This document shows positions 12,347 to 24,847 of a stretch of 64,000 nucleotides of DNA, piece after piece. Under the pieces are notes generated by a model, which searched no databases, was not told the DNA's origin, and worked only from the letters and a program-made list of their open reading frames with translations. This DNA is from Meandrina meandrites (taxonomy: Eukaryota; Cnidaria; Anthozoa; Scleractinia; Meandrinidae): contig OY855913.1 in the NCBI GenBank assembly GCA_963693305.1, forward strand, positions 18,912,788 through 18,976,787, in the 5' to 3' direction. Every line of letters begins with the position of its first letter. The first letter of the stretch is position 1. Position numbers and translations under genes: made by a program.

Positions 12347-14005
12347 TCATAAAAATTATACTGACTTTGTAGATTCGTTTATTTTAAAGTAGGCAATCCT
12401 CGTGTTGTAAACTGGCGATTCTTTTTAAGAAAATTCTTTGTTTTTTCTCGTAATTTTAGGAACTGTGATCCTTTGATTTCTTGCGTGTGTTAAGAGGTCT
12501 GAGCAAATACTCGGTGAAAGCTGCTAGCGGTGTTTATTCGCGATCGCTAATAACCAAAGCGGTACCTTTCTGGCCTTTCTGTTGTGTTCGCGGCTCGGGC
12601 TGAAGTCGCCGTTTGAATTAAAATTTCGTCACTTTCAATCAATGAAAAACGCAATGCAATATATTTATCTGATTCTCACATTTGGTCACGTTATTTCTAT
12701 AGCAACGTTCAGAACGACGCCATTAAGTTCCTTTATTATTGTTTGTACACTAGACATTAGAAATTTGCTTTTCCTGTTTGCACGCAAATTGAGACAATGG
12801 TTGAATTTGAAACAAAATGAAATGGCATCAAAACTTGCCCAGAACAAAAGAAATCTGTACGTTGCCGTTGAACATTAAGCAAATAAAGTTCAATTGTTCA
12901 CCAGGTGTTAGAAAAACTGACACTCGATAAAAAACCAAACGAATCCTGAGCTTTGACAACTGAACGTTTGTTTGACATTCGCGCGCAAAGACTTGATAAA
13001 CGTAATTGGAATTCTTGGCGAACGAATGCATATGTTTAACTGGGTCGTTGCATTACTTGATGTATAACGTCATATAGCTTCTCCTTGTTTTTAAAAACAT
13101 AGCCAGCCAAGAAACGGATCAGTCCGTGTCTTATATCTGAGATGTTTTGATTGCCATGGCCTTGGAGTTGACCGAAATGAAAAAAACACGAAGGTAAATT
13201 ACACACTTCAGATTTTCGTTTCGATGGCGCTAGACTTTATACATCCCAAATCAAATTTTTCCTTTTCGGGGAAAAAAGCTATAATTCTGAAGTTTTGTGG
13301 TATTTTTTGTCAGTGTATGAAAGCAAAACTTAAAAACGATAGTTATTTTGTGGAAACGTTTGAAGCATATAGTTTAATCCGTACGTTTCCAAATATTTAG
13401 TTTCTTTTCGTTGCTCCTGGGCCACTTTAGCTAGTGACGAAGGCTGGTTTCTCAATGATTGCTAGATATTGAGACAAAACCAGAGAGAGAATTAACATTG
13501 TCAGGCTAACCGCCTGTGGAGAATAGCCAATATGAAAAAGATTTGACAGATTTGATGTGCATACGGGAAGTTCGGTCAGATCATTTGGAAGCCAGTCAAA
13601 CGTTGCATTGAAATGGTTTCGTGTTATTATAACCTTTAAAGGGTTTATTATACTTTAATCGCGCGGGATGATCATCAGTAAATGAAACAACTTATATAGC
13701 AAGTAAACGAAAGAGGTCTCGTCATTTTCCTTTTCATTAACTGCCCAAACCGAAGAGAAGAATGAATGAAGAAATTTTGCCATTCTATTTGCACGATTTA
13801 CAAGGCTGTTTGGTCCACAAAACTGCAGCCATTTCAGCGCTCTCTCGTGCAATTATACACTTAAAACTAATCAATTTAATCAAGCTAACTCTGTCTGTAA
13901 CTCAGCGATAGTTATCTTTAACTTTCCACGCTTCCTTAGACTTTTTTCAATGACCAGTGTGTATAAAAATCCGCCATTTTGAATATTTATATAATATATA
14001 ATTAA
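12347..14005. other. no gene recognised
   Basis: Nothing recognisable. A locally CpG-rich patch lies near 12500-12610, but no exon is supported. Confidence 0.4.
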
Positions 14006-14184
14006 GGGCACCTTCGCTTGGGATCAATCCGGAATAAGAATAATTGGAATAATGCAAGTTAGCGTTCGTTTGGCTGCTCTTCCTATTCCGGAATACTTGG
14101 ATTTCCATTCCGGCTCTTCTGCTCCCAGGAGCGGAATAGCCGGAATATATTCTTATTCCAGAATATTCCCAAACGAACCCGCCC
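14006..14184. mobile_element. PIF/Harbinger-like (Tourist-like) MITE, copy 1
   Basis: 179 bp with inverted ends (GGGCACCTTCGCTTGGGA left, reverse complement of GGGCGGGTTCGTTTGGGA right), flanked by TAA on both sides (14003-14005 and 14185-14187). A 3-bp TAA/TTA duplication and a GGGCnnGTTCGTTTGG terminus are typical of PIF/Harbinger MITEs. The interior is full of GGAATA/TATTCC words and an internal hairpin around GCTCCCAGGAGC. A second copy in the opposite orientation is at 25535-25723. Confidence 0.88.
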
Positions 14185-14187
14185 TAA

Positions 14188-17176
14188 ATTTGATTTCTGA
14201 AATTTGAATCAGCAAATTCATTTGCCTTATATTCCGCATCAAGTGTTCATATAAAATGTTTGAGCATCCATAGATCACGTTTTAAAAGGCAATTTTTTTT
14301 ACTTGCTATGTACAGAACGGTAGCGTTCACGGTATCAGTCAAAAATGGTGGATTTGAAAGTTTAACATACCGCCGGTGAGAAGTTATGTTAAACTTTGTG
14401 AATGAAATTGTTTATTTTCCTGACTTTTTGAAGCTATTATTAGATTTTTCTTTTGGTAGTGTTGTGTTGCTGGGGGCGATATTACTTTCTTGGTAATAAT
14501 GATTGTAATGTAACAACATGCAAAGTATAAGCTTACGAGATTAAGTGGTTAAAGAAATTAAGCTTAGGCCATTTGGAATACCGCAAATATATGCTGACGG
14601 TCAGACATTAACTTGTGCAATTATAAACGGCTTATAATTTTCTGGTTTCTCTTCCCGCTCGTAATCAACAAAATCAAATTAAAGCGGCAAATCCATCTTT
14701 CTGCAATTTAAAACATTACAGCGTTTAAACAGATGAATAAGCTGCTTGAAGTCAATGCTTCATTTGGTGCATGCTGCGATTTTTAATCAATCTTTCTCCA
14801 ATTTACAAAGTGCTAGCTAGGCCGTGCAATAACTTTGTAAGGATGAACACTTGCAATCGGGTTCGCTTTGTTAAAATAACTAAGTTAATAAATTAAATCT
14901 ATTTAAATTTCTTAAGCAAGGATCGATCAAGTTTTGCAAAGTATCTCGAACGTATTGATTATGTTGTTTTAGTTTTGTTTTTTCGTCTTCGTTCGCGTGG
15001 CACCGCGTGACGCATTATTACAGTTTTCATCTTGCCATCTCGTCGCTCAAATTAAGATCACCGGGGCTTAAAATATTAAAATACTTCTTTTAGGGTCGTA
15101 TTTTGACAGCAATAGTCTAGATGGCCTTAAAAATAAAGAAAACGACAGGATATTGCCAGCCACATGTCCGAGTTAGTGTATACAAGATGTTATCTTGTCT
15201 TAGTTACGTGATACGGATATTATCCCCATGTCAATGACAGGTGTCTGGTGTAAAGTTAAACTTGAATTTGAGTTTTTATATTTGTCTGGGGATATATTGC
15301 ACTCTAAACCCCCCACCCATACTAAAAATCATATTCATTTTATTTTCACTATCGTTAAATTGACGATACGAAGTCGATTCGGTTAGTTCAAACTAAATTG
15401 GACAGAGCGATTTCTATTACAAAAAGCTCTCCGCAAGGTGCAAGTATTATTTGAACTGTTTCTGTGCATTGTTTGCACGGCTTTCCCACAAACAATAAAC
15501 TAATGGATTTTATAAATAGAAATACTTCAACGGAAAGTCCTGTTACCATGACATAACCCTTCCATTATAAATTTCATATATTTTAAAATCTTAGCAATCT
15601 TCGGAAATCACAATAAAAAAAGTTGGTAAAATGTGAGCCTCTGCTAGGTAAACAAACGGGGTATGCTTTGATCTTTTTCAAATCCCCGCTTTTCCGAAAA
15701 GCAAACTCTCTTCATGACATGTTTTTCATTTTGGCGCACCGAGCCTTCATTGTGTTTAAGCTATAATTAGTTACTGTGTTATTATGGTCAAATTTCTTAT
15801 TCTGCATTGCTCTATTTTCATTTTATCTGAAGTAATTAAAAAACCGAAATTAATCGGATGTTGATTGCCATTGTCGGCTCTTGTCCGCCTTCAAATTTGA
15901 CACCCATAGCCGAAAATTATTTCTCATTTACGAAAGGTCCGTCAAACTTGGTGAACATTTGTGGCTCATTTGTTCCTGGGGTAGACACTGTCAGTGACCA
16001 ACAAAACAAGATGGCAGATTTGCGGAGAAAATTGAGAATTCAGATAAGTGGGTCTAAAAAATAAAATCGTACAAAAAGAAGAAGAAAGCTAATCTCCTTC
16101 TGGATCAAATTCTAACAACTATAAAGTAATCCTGTAACTTAAGAAGATTCTTATCTTAAATCTTATTTCTTCCTGATCGGAAAAAGTAATTACCTTACAA
16201 TTTTTTTCATGACATAATAAGCCCCCTAATTCATTTTCAACTAATTCACCTGCTTCATAATTTGTCATTTAGTTTACAGAAAACAGAAATTGCTGATATG
16301 CTGTGATTGACAAAGCAAAAGCAGAAGACGCACTGGGAACACGGAAAAAAATGGTCTGCCCGAGCAAAACCAGACTTGTTTTTCACCGAAAGTGATGTGA
16401 ATCGTCCATTGAAGAACTGCGTTTGAGATAGTGGTTTAAATGATCGACCTCCCATCGAGTTGGAGCTCTGCGGGATACTGAAGCAGTGCAGTAAGAGGAA
16501 GCAGAACATTGTAAAACAGCAAAATAGGACTTTGCGTTTAATGCTGTGAGTGCTGGGACTCATCAAAAGAGAAGCACAGTCACTGCTTTGTCGCTGTGAA
16601 GCTACGTCTGCACTCCAGTGGTTTACACAATTTCAGCGTGAGTACAAGTTTTCACCGTCCCGACTGCATTTTTACTGTTGTTCTGTGCAGGCGCGCAGTT
16701 CTTTTGTTCGCAATTAAGAAGAGATTGTTTGAGAGCTAAATATCAAAGTGGTTCGCCAGCTTAGCACTTTTTAACAGAAAACTGAACTGGAACGGGAAAC
16801 ATCGATCAGACGTTCTGGAATTAATTGAGTAAGTTTGGCTTGAATCATTAGCTGCTGCGATTATAAAATCCATTACGGAAAACAGTGTGGCAGTTCGACG
16901 CAAGCACTTAAAAGGAGACGAAGTATAGTACTGAATTGCTCGACTATAGAATTGACCACAAAAGGTGCAGCCGACGAAACGGCACGTTAAATAGAAATAA
17001 TAACGAGGCAGAATAAAAGCCTTCATTGCGGAAACATTGAAACGAACAAGGATTTTAATTGGGTTTGTGTTCAACACAGAACGAGCTATCATTTTGTCTC
17101 TTTGAGCCGTCGTTTTGGTTTATTGATATCGATCAACAGTAGAGAAAGTCTGAATAGCGAATACTGACGTCAAGCA
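14188..17176. other. no gene recognised; small hairpin
   Basis: No exon seen. A short stem (AAAGTTTAACATA and its complement, 13 bp each, about 17-base loop) lies at about 14356-14398. The last few hundred bases before 17177 should contain the 5' leader of the GPCR gene. Confidence 0.4.
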
Positions 17177-18139
17177 ATGTTTTTCGAAGGCTACTGGTTT
17201 CACACAAACCTCACGAGCATGATATTTTACGTGTTTATTTCATTGTTTACAATCTTCGGAAACGTCCTCGTTTGCGCGGCGTTCATCAAAGACCCCTACC
17301 GCCAGCTGCGTACGCTTCAAAATTACTACATCATCAGCTTAGGGATTTCGGATCTCTTAATGGGAATCGCCGCCGAGACTCTGCTCATTGGAACTTACTG
17401 GAATAACAGCGAGACGGTCTTTGTTGCACATTACCTATTTGCCATTATCTCCGGCGTGTCCTCGCTTTTAAACATGGCGGCGCTGTCGATTCATCGCTAC
17501 TTCGCTGTCAAAATGCCTCTCAATTTTCAAGAAGTCATGACTCGACGTCGCATTTTGGTTTCCATAGCGATTATATGGATTTACGCAGTTCATTTTTCGG
17601 TTCTACCACTGGTGGGCTGGGTCGACCCAAGATACCAGATTTATTTATACGGCTTAGGCTGTTTTCTACCAAGCATTGTTATTTTCATGGCTTATGGCGG
17701 GATTTTTAAAGCAATTCGCGCGCATACCAAGGCGCTCATGCAAGGACCTTCTATGGGAAATACAGCGTTGAAAAACGCCATATCCAGAGAGAAATCCACA
17801 ACGAAGACAATGTTGATAGTTCTGATGGTGTTTTTATCATTTTGGTTTCCGTTCTTGTTGGTCGATTCGATAATGGTCCAGTGTATCAAATGCAGGACGT
17901 TCGGCTTTCACGTTGTCCGCGATGTTACGCTTACTTTAACATACTTCAGTTCGTGTGTAAACCCGCTACTTTACGCATGGCGAGTAACGCAGTTCCGCAG
18001 GGCATTTGTTCGGGTACTCGGCATGCGGAAAGTGTTGGCGCGACGAAGAAACATGGTTTATCCATTAACAGTAGTAGCCGCCTTTCGTTCGCGGACTGAA
18101 GTTGATCACGATAAATCAATTTATACAAATGTGCCTTAG
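17177..18139 (+). CDS. intronless class A-type GPCR (HRY variant)
   Basis: A 320-residue seven-helix receptor in one exon. Helices by eye: TM1 13-36 (FGNVLV), TM2 50-73 (D59 in LGISDL), TM3 82-108, TM4 126-148 (W134), TM5 155-180, TM6 211-235 (FWFP), TM7 247-268 with NPLLY at 262-266. Expected role is ligand detection at the plasma membrane and G-protein coupling; the ligand is unknown. The DRY motif reads HRY (106-108), there is no cysteine at the usual start of TM3, extracellular loop 2 is only a few residues, and loop 3 carries CIKC (236-239). N11 and N76 fit N-glycosylation sequons. The short loop 2 and missing disulphide recall the melanocortin/adenosine-type (MECA) receptors, but this is inference. 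It shares the W-F/D-x-S/N-L start and the KDPYRQLRTLQNYY linker with the two minus-strand receptors at 26437 and 32931, so it is a distant paralogue. ATG at 17177 is the first Met and gives normal family length. Confidence 0.93.
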   Translation: MFFEGYWFHTNLTSMIFYVFISLFTIFGNVLVCAAFIKDPYRQLRTLQNYYIISLGISDLLMGIAAETLLIGTYWNNSETVFVAHYLFAIISGVSSLLNMAALSIHRYFAVKMPLNFQEVMTRRRILVSIAIIWIYAVHFSVLPLVGWVDPRYQIYLYGLGCFLPSIVIFMAYGGIFKAIRAHTKALMQGPSMGNTALKNAISREKSTTKTMLIVLMVFLSFWFPFLLVDSIMVQCIKCRTFGFHVVRDVTLTLTYFSSCVNPLLYAWRVTQFRRAFVRVLGMRKVLARRRNMVYPLTVVAAFRSRTEVDHDKSIYTNVP

Positions 18140-18696
18140 CACTATATTCCCTATGATTTTTTTGTATAGTGGAAGTAAGAACGTTCTGCTAAAGAAATGA
18201 CGATAAGTGTCAGTTTTTAAAAGCCACAAACTCGGTAGTTTTGTTAAACTTTATAGTTAGTGTTGTTTGGTGTTGCTGAAAATCCTTCATACCTAAATAA
18301 CAGTTTTCGCTACCGTTTTCTATACTTCAACTCGTCAAATCCTCCCCCCCCCCTTTTGTAAACCTACAGCGAGCCAGCCTGAAAAAGGTGCCCTATTCGG
18401 GGGGAGCTTCCACGTAAGGTCCACTATAAGGTGTACCCCGGGGAGTTGTTGGTGTCATGCTCGTTTTGATGATGTGGGTGCTATGAAAGAGAGCATTCTA
18501 CAATACATAACGACTTTCAATGACACCATAGCTTCACATTGCAAGAACAAAATAAATTAGTTCGCAAATAAACAGGATCAGGTTTAATTTATTAAAATGA
18601 AGCTTAAGATTCCAAAGGAAACATAACCTAAATTGCAACTGGTTTGTATTCTATTTTAATCTTACCCAGTCGTTTTAACCATCCTTTATAATCAGA
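18140..18696. other. 3' flank of GPCR, no gene
   Basis: AT-rich sequence with a short C run near 18347. It probably includes the 3' UTR of the receptor: AATAAA-like words occur near 18550. Confidence 0.4.
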
Positions 18697-18873
18697 CAAT
18701 TGAATCCCGATAACTCGAACCTACAAGGGAAATCAAAAAATGTTTCGAGTTATCGGTGGTTCCAGTTATCGAGGGTAAAATCAGTGAAAAGATGACCTGG
18801 AGGGGAAACGAAAAAGGTTCGAGTTAGCGAAAGGCTCGAATTATTGAGCGTTCGAGTTATCGGGATTCAACTG
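18697..18873. mobile_element. pogo/Tigger-like MITE
   Basis: Inverted ends read CAATTGAATCCCGATAACTC on the left and the reverse complement of CAGTTGAATCCCGATAACTC on the right. Words such as TTCGAGTTATCG recur inside. CAGTTGAA termini with GTTATCG-type subterminal repeats are characteristic of pogo/Tigger non-autonomous elements. No coding frame. A decayed relative with TTCGAGTAATCGGGA is seen at about 60010-60130. Confidence 0.75.
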
Positions 18874-19315
18874 AACTCTTTAGCATTTTTGTATCTTTAG
18901 TACTAAGCTAAGTTTCCTTCAGATTTCTTACGGTTGAGAAATACTGAGGCTTCGCACCGCTTGAGCTATCACCACCACTCTATGTTATCTCTATCTCCGC
19001 CTCCCCCACCCCCACACCCCTCCTTTTCTTTTAAAGAACCGACGAGTGATCGTCTATCCCTGTGCGCGCAAACAGGCATTCTGGGGAGAAGGGATTGTGG
19101 ACGAGACCAAATTCTCGCCCTTGCGAATTCGAATTACCTCGTGGTCGTTTTCACGGTGATGTACTTCGCAAGATATAGAGACTGCAAGCAGTCTAATTTA
19201 TTACCATGTTAGCCCAGTAACAAATCATGTGCTAGTAAAGTTCGTATTAAAACATGACAAACAGTCATCTCGTTACCAGATCGCCTACGTGAGATCAGCG
19301 AACGGGATTAGGCAA
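18874..19315. other. no gene recognised
   Basis: Includes a CT-rich low-complexity run near 18990-19030. The open frame across it is low-complexity and not convincing. Confidence 0.4.
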
Positions 19316-19556
19316 GAGGGTGGTAAAGGGTATTTTCGTGACCCGTAATCGGCCCTTTTTATTTTTTCCCTCGTGAATCATGATTTCCATAGTCGCCGTG
19401 AACCGTGATTTTCCAAAAAGTTCTCTTTTATTTTCCGTGAAGCGTGAAATGCCAATGTTATATTTTTCGTGAATTGTGAAAGGGCTGTTTTATTTTCCGT
19501 GAAACGTGATCTACCCCCTCCCCCCCCCCCCCCCCCCCGCCCTCGTTACCACCCTC
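19316..19556. mobile_element. TIR element with internal CGTGAA repeats
   Basis: Ends are GAGGGTGGTAA and its exact complement TTACCACCCTC, flanked by the 6-bp duplication AGGCAA (19310-19315 and 19557-19562). The interior carries four to five spaced copies of a TTTTCCGTGAAxCGTGAA-like motif, plus a C run of about 18 near the right end. It is non-autonomous; no superfamily is assigned. Confidence 0.8.
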
Positions 19557-19562
19557 AGGCAA

Positions 19563-20255
19563 CGGACATTGCAAACTTACTACTGAAAGGGAGTGTACTC
19601 AATAGTGTACTCATGTTTCATCATAACATATAATGGCATATATTGACAATAACAGTATCAATGCAAAAAGGAGGATATTTAACCTCTGTAAATCACTGAA
19701 TTAAATTTCGCTAGTATGTCAACCTCGTCTCACTGCAACGAGGCCATATATTAAACAGCGCATGCTCTGTAGTCAATTGATTTATGATGTCTGTTTAAGT
19801 GAAACTTGCTGCACGAAACAAATACAGCCACATTTTATAACATTTCTTGTTACTTTCTTTACTGTAAGATAGAGTGATTTTACTTCAACCATGAAATAGT
19901 TACTATTTAAACACACTATTTTAATATTGTCTGTCTGTTCGAGTGTTTTTTAAAAACACTCAAATTTCATTGCCTGATGTTTTTTTGTTCGCAGTTTTGA
20001 CTATTTAGTATTGATTGTTGACGTGGTTTCACGGGTTAATAAAAATCACTCCATGTTACAGCCAGCAAAAAGATAAACTAAACTTTGAAATGCTCAATAA
20101 CGAAGTTAAAGAGCGCCTCAATATAGCGTGAAAATGCACACCGTAAATGACAAGGAAAGACAGGGTGACTTCACATGCGATCGGCGTGACGCATAATTTT
20201 CCGTTTACATTACCGCTCGGCCTATCCTATTCCCTGAGAAAGAATAGTAGTAATA
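19563..20255. other. no gene recognised
   Basis: AT-rich, with no exon or paired repeat seen. Confidence 0.4.
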
Positions 20256-20963
20256 CAGTGGAACCCCGCCTTACGGCCACCTCGTTCAGTAATACGGCCA
20301 CCTCCTTATTACGGCCACTGTTTTTTGTCCCGGTAAAACGCCCATATATTTTCTTATAATAAAACCCCGTTAATGCGGCCACACCGTTAATACGGCCAAC
20401 AGCCACAATGTGAAATCCCAAACTATACAATCTTTTACAATTTTACCCCGCTAATACGGCCCGGGGGGACCCCCATATGGAAGGGACGGGCATGCTCGTC
20501 GGAAATTGTGAATTTAACCTCTAAAAGAGACGAGCATCCCCGTCCCTTTCAAATGGGAGTCCCCCGGGAAACACGGCCACTTGAACCAAATACCCATTAA
20601 CAAACAAAACAAAAGAAATACAGTACTTGAGAAACAATATTGAATGATACTATTTATTCAAAACGCCTGCTTAGCGAAATTACAAAAGGGTGCGATAAAA
20701 AGAGAATAAATACCAAAGTTCTTAACACGGCTTGCTTTTTTTCTTGCGGCTTCCTATTTGCTCTGTGGATCCTCTTTGAGCTTTTCTCCTCAGTTTGTGA
20801 ACATCTCTTACAGAAAGATTGTTCTCAAGGTCCCATAGATTCGTTAGCATTTCGATGTGGCTCTGTTTAGAAGTGCAATTGTGATATGTATCTGTCAAGA
20901 TGTCACTTGAAGTAGGCCAAATTTCCATGGCCCGTTGGTGGTCGTATTAACGGGGTTCCACTC
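20256..20963. mobile_element. pogo-like element with ACGGCCAC subterminal repeats
   Basis: Left end CAGTGGAACCCCGCCTTACG follows a TA dinucleotide; the right end is the reverse complement of GAGTGGAACCCCGTTAATAC. TACGGCCAC or a variant recurs at least six times inside the left half, like clustered transposase-binding sites. The terminus CAGTGGAACCCC matches the pogo/Tigger pattern. The right flank no longer shows TA. Short minus-strand frames at 20722-20928 (lysine/arginine-rich) are not recognisable as a DDE transposase. Another hairpin element is inserted at 20460-20570. Confidence 0.7.
20460..20570. repeat. hairpin element nested in the pogo-like element
   Basis: Arms of about 40 bp: left CCGGGGGGACCCCCATATGG then AAGGGACGGGCATGCTCGTC, right its reverse complement with a few mismatches, separated by a loop of about 30 bases. 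The surrounding TACGGCC repeat is interrupted here, so this looks like a later insertion. Confidence 0.75.
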
Positions 20964-21088
20964 ATTTCTTTTATTTAAAATAAAGATTTTTCCGATTTCC
21001 CAATAAACATTCTAGTCATATCGTTCGTTGTTTATGCTTTTCATAGGCCAACGATTCTTCAATCAGGTGTACCCGGTACACTTAAACG

Positions 21089-21384
21089 GTGCACGTGACA
21101 AGACCGAAAGGTAGTATGGGTGGACGTAGAACTACTGCACGTGCTGAATAACGACATGATAAACGCAGTTTGCACGTTTTCTTTCTCTTCAGACATGTGG
21201 AAACTAGGTATGTTTAGCTACTAACTCAAAAACATGCGACAGTAAAAGTACAGCTACAGATAAAGGCTTCCTGAGAGGAAAGACAACTTCTATTCTTCAC
21301 GTGCAAAAATACAAACTTGTGCATTTCCTCTTGGAAAAATTGCAGCGAATACCCAGACCACCTTTCGGTCTTGTCGCGTGCACT
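21089..21384. repeat. inverted repeat pair, probable MITE
   Basis: GTGCACGTGACAAGACCGAA at the left is matched in reverse complement by TTCGGTCTTGTCGCGTGCAC at the right, about 25 bp per arm with few mismatches. The ends of the element and target duplication are not resolved. Confidence 0.6.
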
Positions 21385-22030
21385 TTGGTGTTTTTTTTTT
21401 GCTCTAATAATTCATAGGGCGCTAATGACAGAAGTGCTTGGCTTTCGAGTCCAACAAATTTTGCTGAAATTTTAGATTAATTTCTTTTAATCTCTAGTGG
21501 TATAAACTCTATAATATAAGGAGGCGCAAAAAAGAGAGACTACGAAAAAGCTGATAACACCGAGAAACTAAATTTCTTATCGCATAATATAAAATGGATA
21601 AAGTGGTGGAAATGTGCTTTTTCACGGTGGGGTGGGTTACTCTTGGCAAGCCACTGTCTATGCAAAAGTAAAGTACATATCATGGAACGTAAAGTGTGTT
21701 GGGGGGGGAGGGGGTAGTCTGAGCAAGCAAAAGGGCCGAACTCGCCGCCAAACTCGACGTCGCAGTCGTAAGTCGCAAGCGCGTCGAACGGGCGCAAATT
21801 TTGTCAGCTGCCCGTGCATGTCAAATTAAAGTGAGACTGTGCCCATAACATTACGCCAAATTCTACAGAAGAATCACTTCCCACGCAGCTCCCACGCAAC
21901 AATTTTAATGAACTTTCAGTTCACGATTCGCAATACCATGACTCAACTATTAGCAAATTTTTACCTTCCGGTCATTCAATCTCTGAGTTAAGCACCGACG
22001 ATGATCTGTTCTCGTTTTTGCTCGTCTCTT

Positions 22031-22065
<35 letters not shown>

Positions 22066-23633
22066 CAACTCTTATCTTTTGACAGCATTGCTTTATTTTT
22101 CTTCGCTACGTGATCCGGCTAGCATGGCCAACGCCATTTTGTTCAGCGTGTGTCCGCGTCGTGGCGCGCATTTAATTTCTCTCAAACACTTGTTGGCAAT
22201 TTGACATTTCGTGTTTAAAAAGTGGAAAAATATGGGAGTTAAATTGTCACGTCCACGCTTTCGAAAATGGGTCAACCTTTGAACATACTGAGTCAAACTT
22301 TTTGCCTTGATACTGTTAGCCAGTCAAAATACTCGATTCGACTGCTGACTCACGCCAACTACTCAGATTTTAGTGAAAATCAATACAATATTTATTCATT
22401 ATCCGATCCATAAGTATTTTTTGGCCCGCCTCGCATATTTAGCAAATATTTAAAATGAATTCGTTTTAGTTTTAATGAATAATGAAATATCACCTTTTCG
22501 TGCGCAAAATTTTATTGCTAAACATGATTAATACGAGATGTTTTTACCCTGTTGTTAGCTATAAATTAAAATGCTAATTTGTCACGTTTGTCAAAGAACC
22601 AGCAGTTTTCACTGTATAAGCGTTTTGGTCATGGCACCTCGGCCAATACATGCACGCGTGCCCAGTAGAGAAAAGTGTCGAGCATGGGTACTAAAAATGC
22701 GAATGCTATGTAAAACACACAGAAAAATCCAGCAAAAAATGTCCAATTTTTGTATTGGTAGTTCTTCCTTGGATCCTCCAGTTGTAAAGGCTGGCTGCAT
22801 ACGTTTTATCCTTAAAAATTATTTAGCACAAGTTTTTATTGGCTGTCATTAAATACACGGCAAACGATAACCAATGATAACACTCGCAAGCCTTCGAGAG
22901 AGAAAAATAGTTAGTTGCTCGTGAATATGAATATGGTTAATTTTTTTTTTGTCTTTAGCGCAAGAACTGAAAGTTTTAATTGTTTCTTTTTTCCTATTAT
23001 AATTTGAATTGAACTCTTAGTCACGTTCACTTTAAACAAAACAATAAATCCAACATTGAAAATGTTTCTCACTTCACCTGTCCTCGACCTCAGTAAACAG
23101 AAAACAATTACTATGCACGGATGAGACGCTGTTAGCGTTAATCCCACAAGCGACACGCGGCGTTTAATAAAACAGCGACTAGTCCACAGTTAAATGCGTT
23201 TTCGTTCCGACTTTTCGCTGCCCGCACTTTAGCTGATGCGCCTTTTCAAATGTCTCTACTCTGTACTGTACGACGTTTTCAAATGTATTCGTTTTCAATG
23301 GAAACGATGAGCGTTTTCGATCGTAAAAAATAGACAGAAACTCATCGCCGAAACCTGACGAAAATGATGATGATAAGTGAGAAATGAAATGACGACGAAC
23401 GCCGACAAGACGTGTGTTGAATTTACGACAGCAAAAGAAAGATATAAGAAATCCAAGGAAAATATCGTGACTTTTGACCAAAAAGCTTGACAACGTAAGC
23501 CATTTGCAACGTTAATTTTGTTACATCACAAAGGGCCTTCACTGGATGCCAAAACACGGAGACATGATAAGTGAACAAATTTCACAAATTTTACCAAAAT
23601 ATTTACAATTTTGTATCCAAAATCAGTGGCAGA
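21385..23633. other. no gene recognised; 33-base T run
   Basis: No exon supported. An uninterrupted T run at 22033-22065 could be a reversed retroposon poly(A) tail, but no element body was recognised beside it. Confidence 0.4.
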
Positions 23634-23738
23634 TCTAGGGAAGCCCCCCCCCCCCCCCCCCCCCCGCCTCCCCCCTACTTTTTTCAACATTATCCTTTGC
23701 AGAATTCTTCCTTAGGTGAAGGTCTGGATCCGCCACTG
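23634..23738. mobile_element. TIR element, CAGTGGCGGATC family, 5-bp TSD
   Basis: Left end CAGTGGCAGATCTAG and right end the reverse complement of CAGTGGCGGATCCAG, flanked by AAAAT on both sides (23629-23633 and 23739-23743). A run of 22 C lies just inside the left end (23644-23665). It is a close relative of the element at 42392-42544, which has the same CGGATCCAG terminus and also a 5-bp duplication. Confidence 0.85.
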
Positions 23739-24708
23739 AAAATACACTAACTCGTTATAATTGGAGCTGTAAAGAAAGGCAAGGAAAACAGCAAATTTCT
23801 GTTTAATTGTAATTATGTTAATTCAAGGATCCAAGATAGTTAAGAGGAAACAACTTACTGATAAATTTGCCACTTTACTCTTTATTAATGTCCGTATGAA
23901 GGCCATAAAAGCCGAGGCACAACAAAGGAATTGAATCGCTACACCATGCGTAACACTAATCTGACAAGTGAAAATTATTTTTAGGGCTTAGTTTTATCAG
24001 GACCAAGTTGTCAATTAAATGAGGCATACACCTTTTGGACCATTGACGAAGAGTACTTGAAACACTGGACGCCAGTCAAAAATTATGGCTTGTGAAAGTG
24101 ACATGTATCTCGAAACTGAATTAGACCAGTCAAGAATTTTAATCGGTCGAGAAAAAAATTACTTACTCGTGCGAAAATTTTTAGTGACTTTGCCTGAGAA
24201 CAGCTGTGAGAAAGTACTGCTCTGTCCCGCTCTGTGTACTTAAATTACAATGCATGTCGTTTAAAATCTGTCGAGAAACTAAAACAGTTTTACCAGCGTT
24301 TTTAAATAATGCCCAACAAACCCCTGCTATGTGTACTTAAGTAGCTTCATGTCAATCGTTGGGCGACTAAAAATTCCGACAGCGATATATGGGAGCTTTC
24401 GAAATTACGACATGAATGTACCTCCACCGAGCACAGAGCCTCAACACTGAATGTCACCCAATGGTTTAAAAGTACATCGTAAAACAGCTGTCACGGTGTT
24501 GATTAATACACAGTAAGTCAGTAATTGATCTTCACGAGAAATCGTCTAAATTTCTGGAGTACTTATTTTTTAATTACAGGTAGCATGTATGTGACAATTT
24601 CATACCGTCTGAAAAAATCGTGTGTGCAAAAAAAATTAAATGCTTTGAAAATGTTTCTACCCGCGCTGAGCAATTATTCGAAAATAATCAGAATACGGCA
24701 TCCCGTGA
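23739..24708. other. no gene recognised
   Basis: AT-rich, no exon seen. Confidence 0.4.
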
Positions 24709-24847
24709 AGCCTGCGTAGCTGGCGGGATTTCGCGAGCCAGTGCTTTTTTAGCGCCGCATGCTTTGGTCTTGGCCGGCCGCCAAGCGGGCTTCGCCAGTG
24801 CGAGAAAAATTCACTCGTGCCCGCTAATCCCGCCAGGTGCGTAGGCT
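24709..24847. mobile_element. short TIR element (MITE), ~139 bp
   Basis: Inverted ends AGCCTGCGTAGCTGGCGGGA and the reverse complement of AGCCTACGCACCTGGCGGGA. The interior is GC-rich and contains a small GGCCGGCC palindrome. It is much richer in GC than its flanks. No target duplication is certain. Confidence 0.7.
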
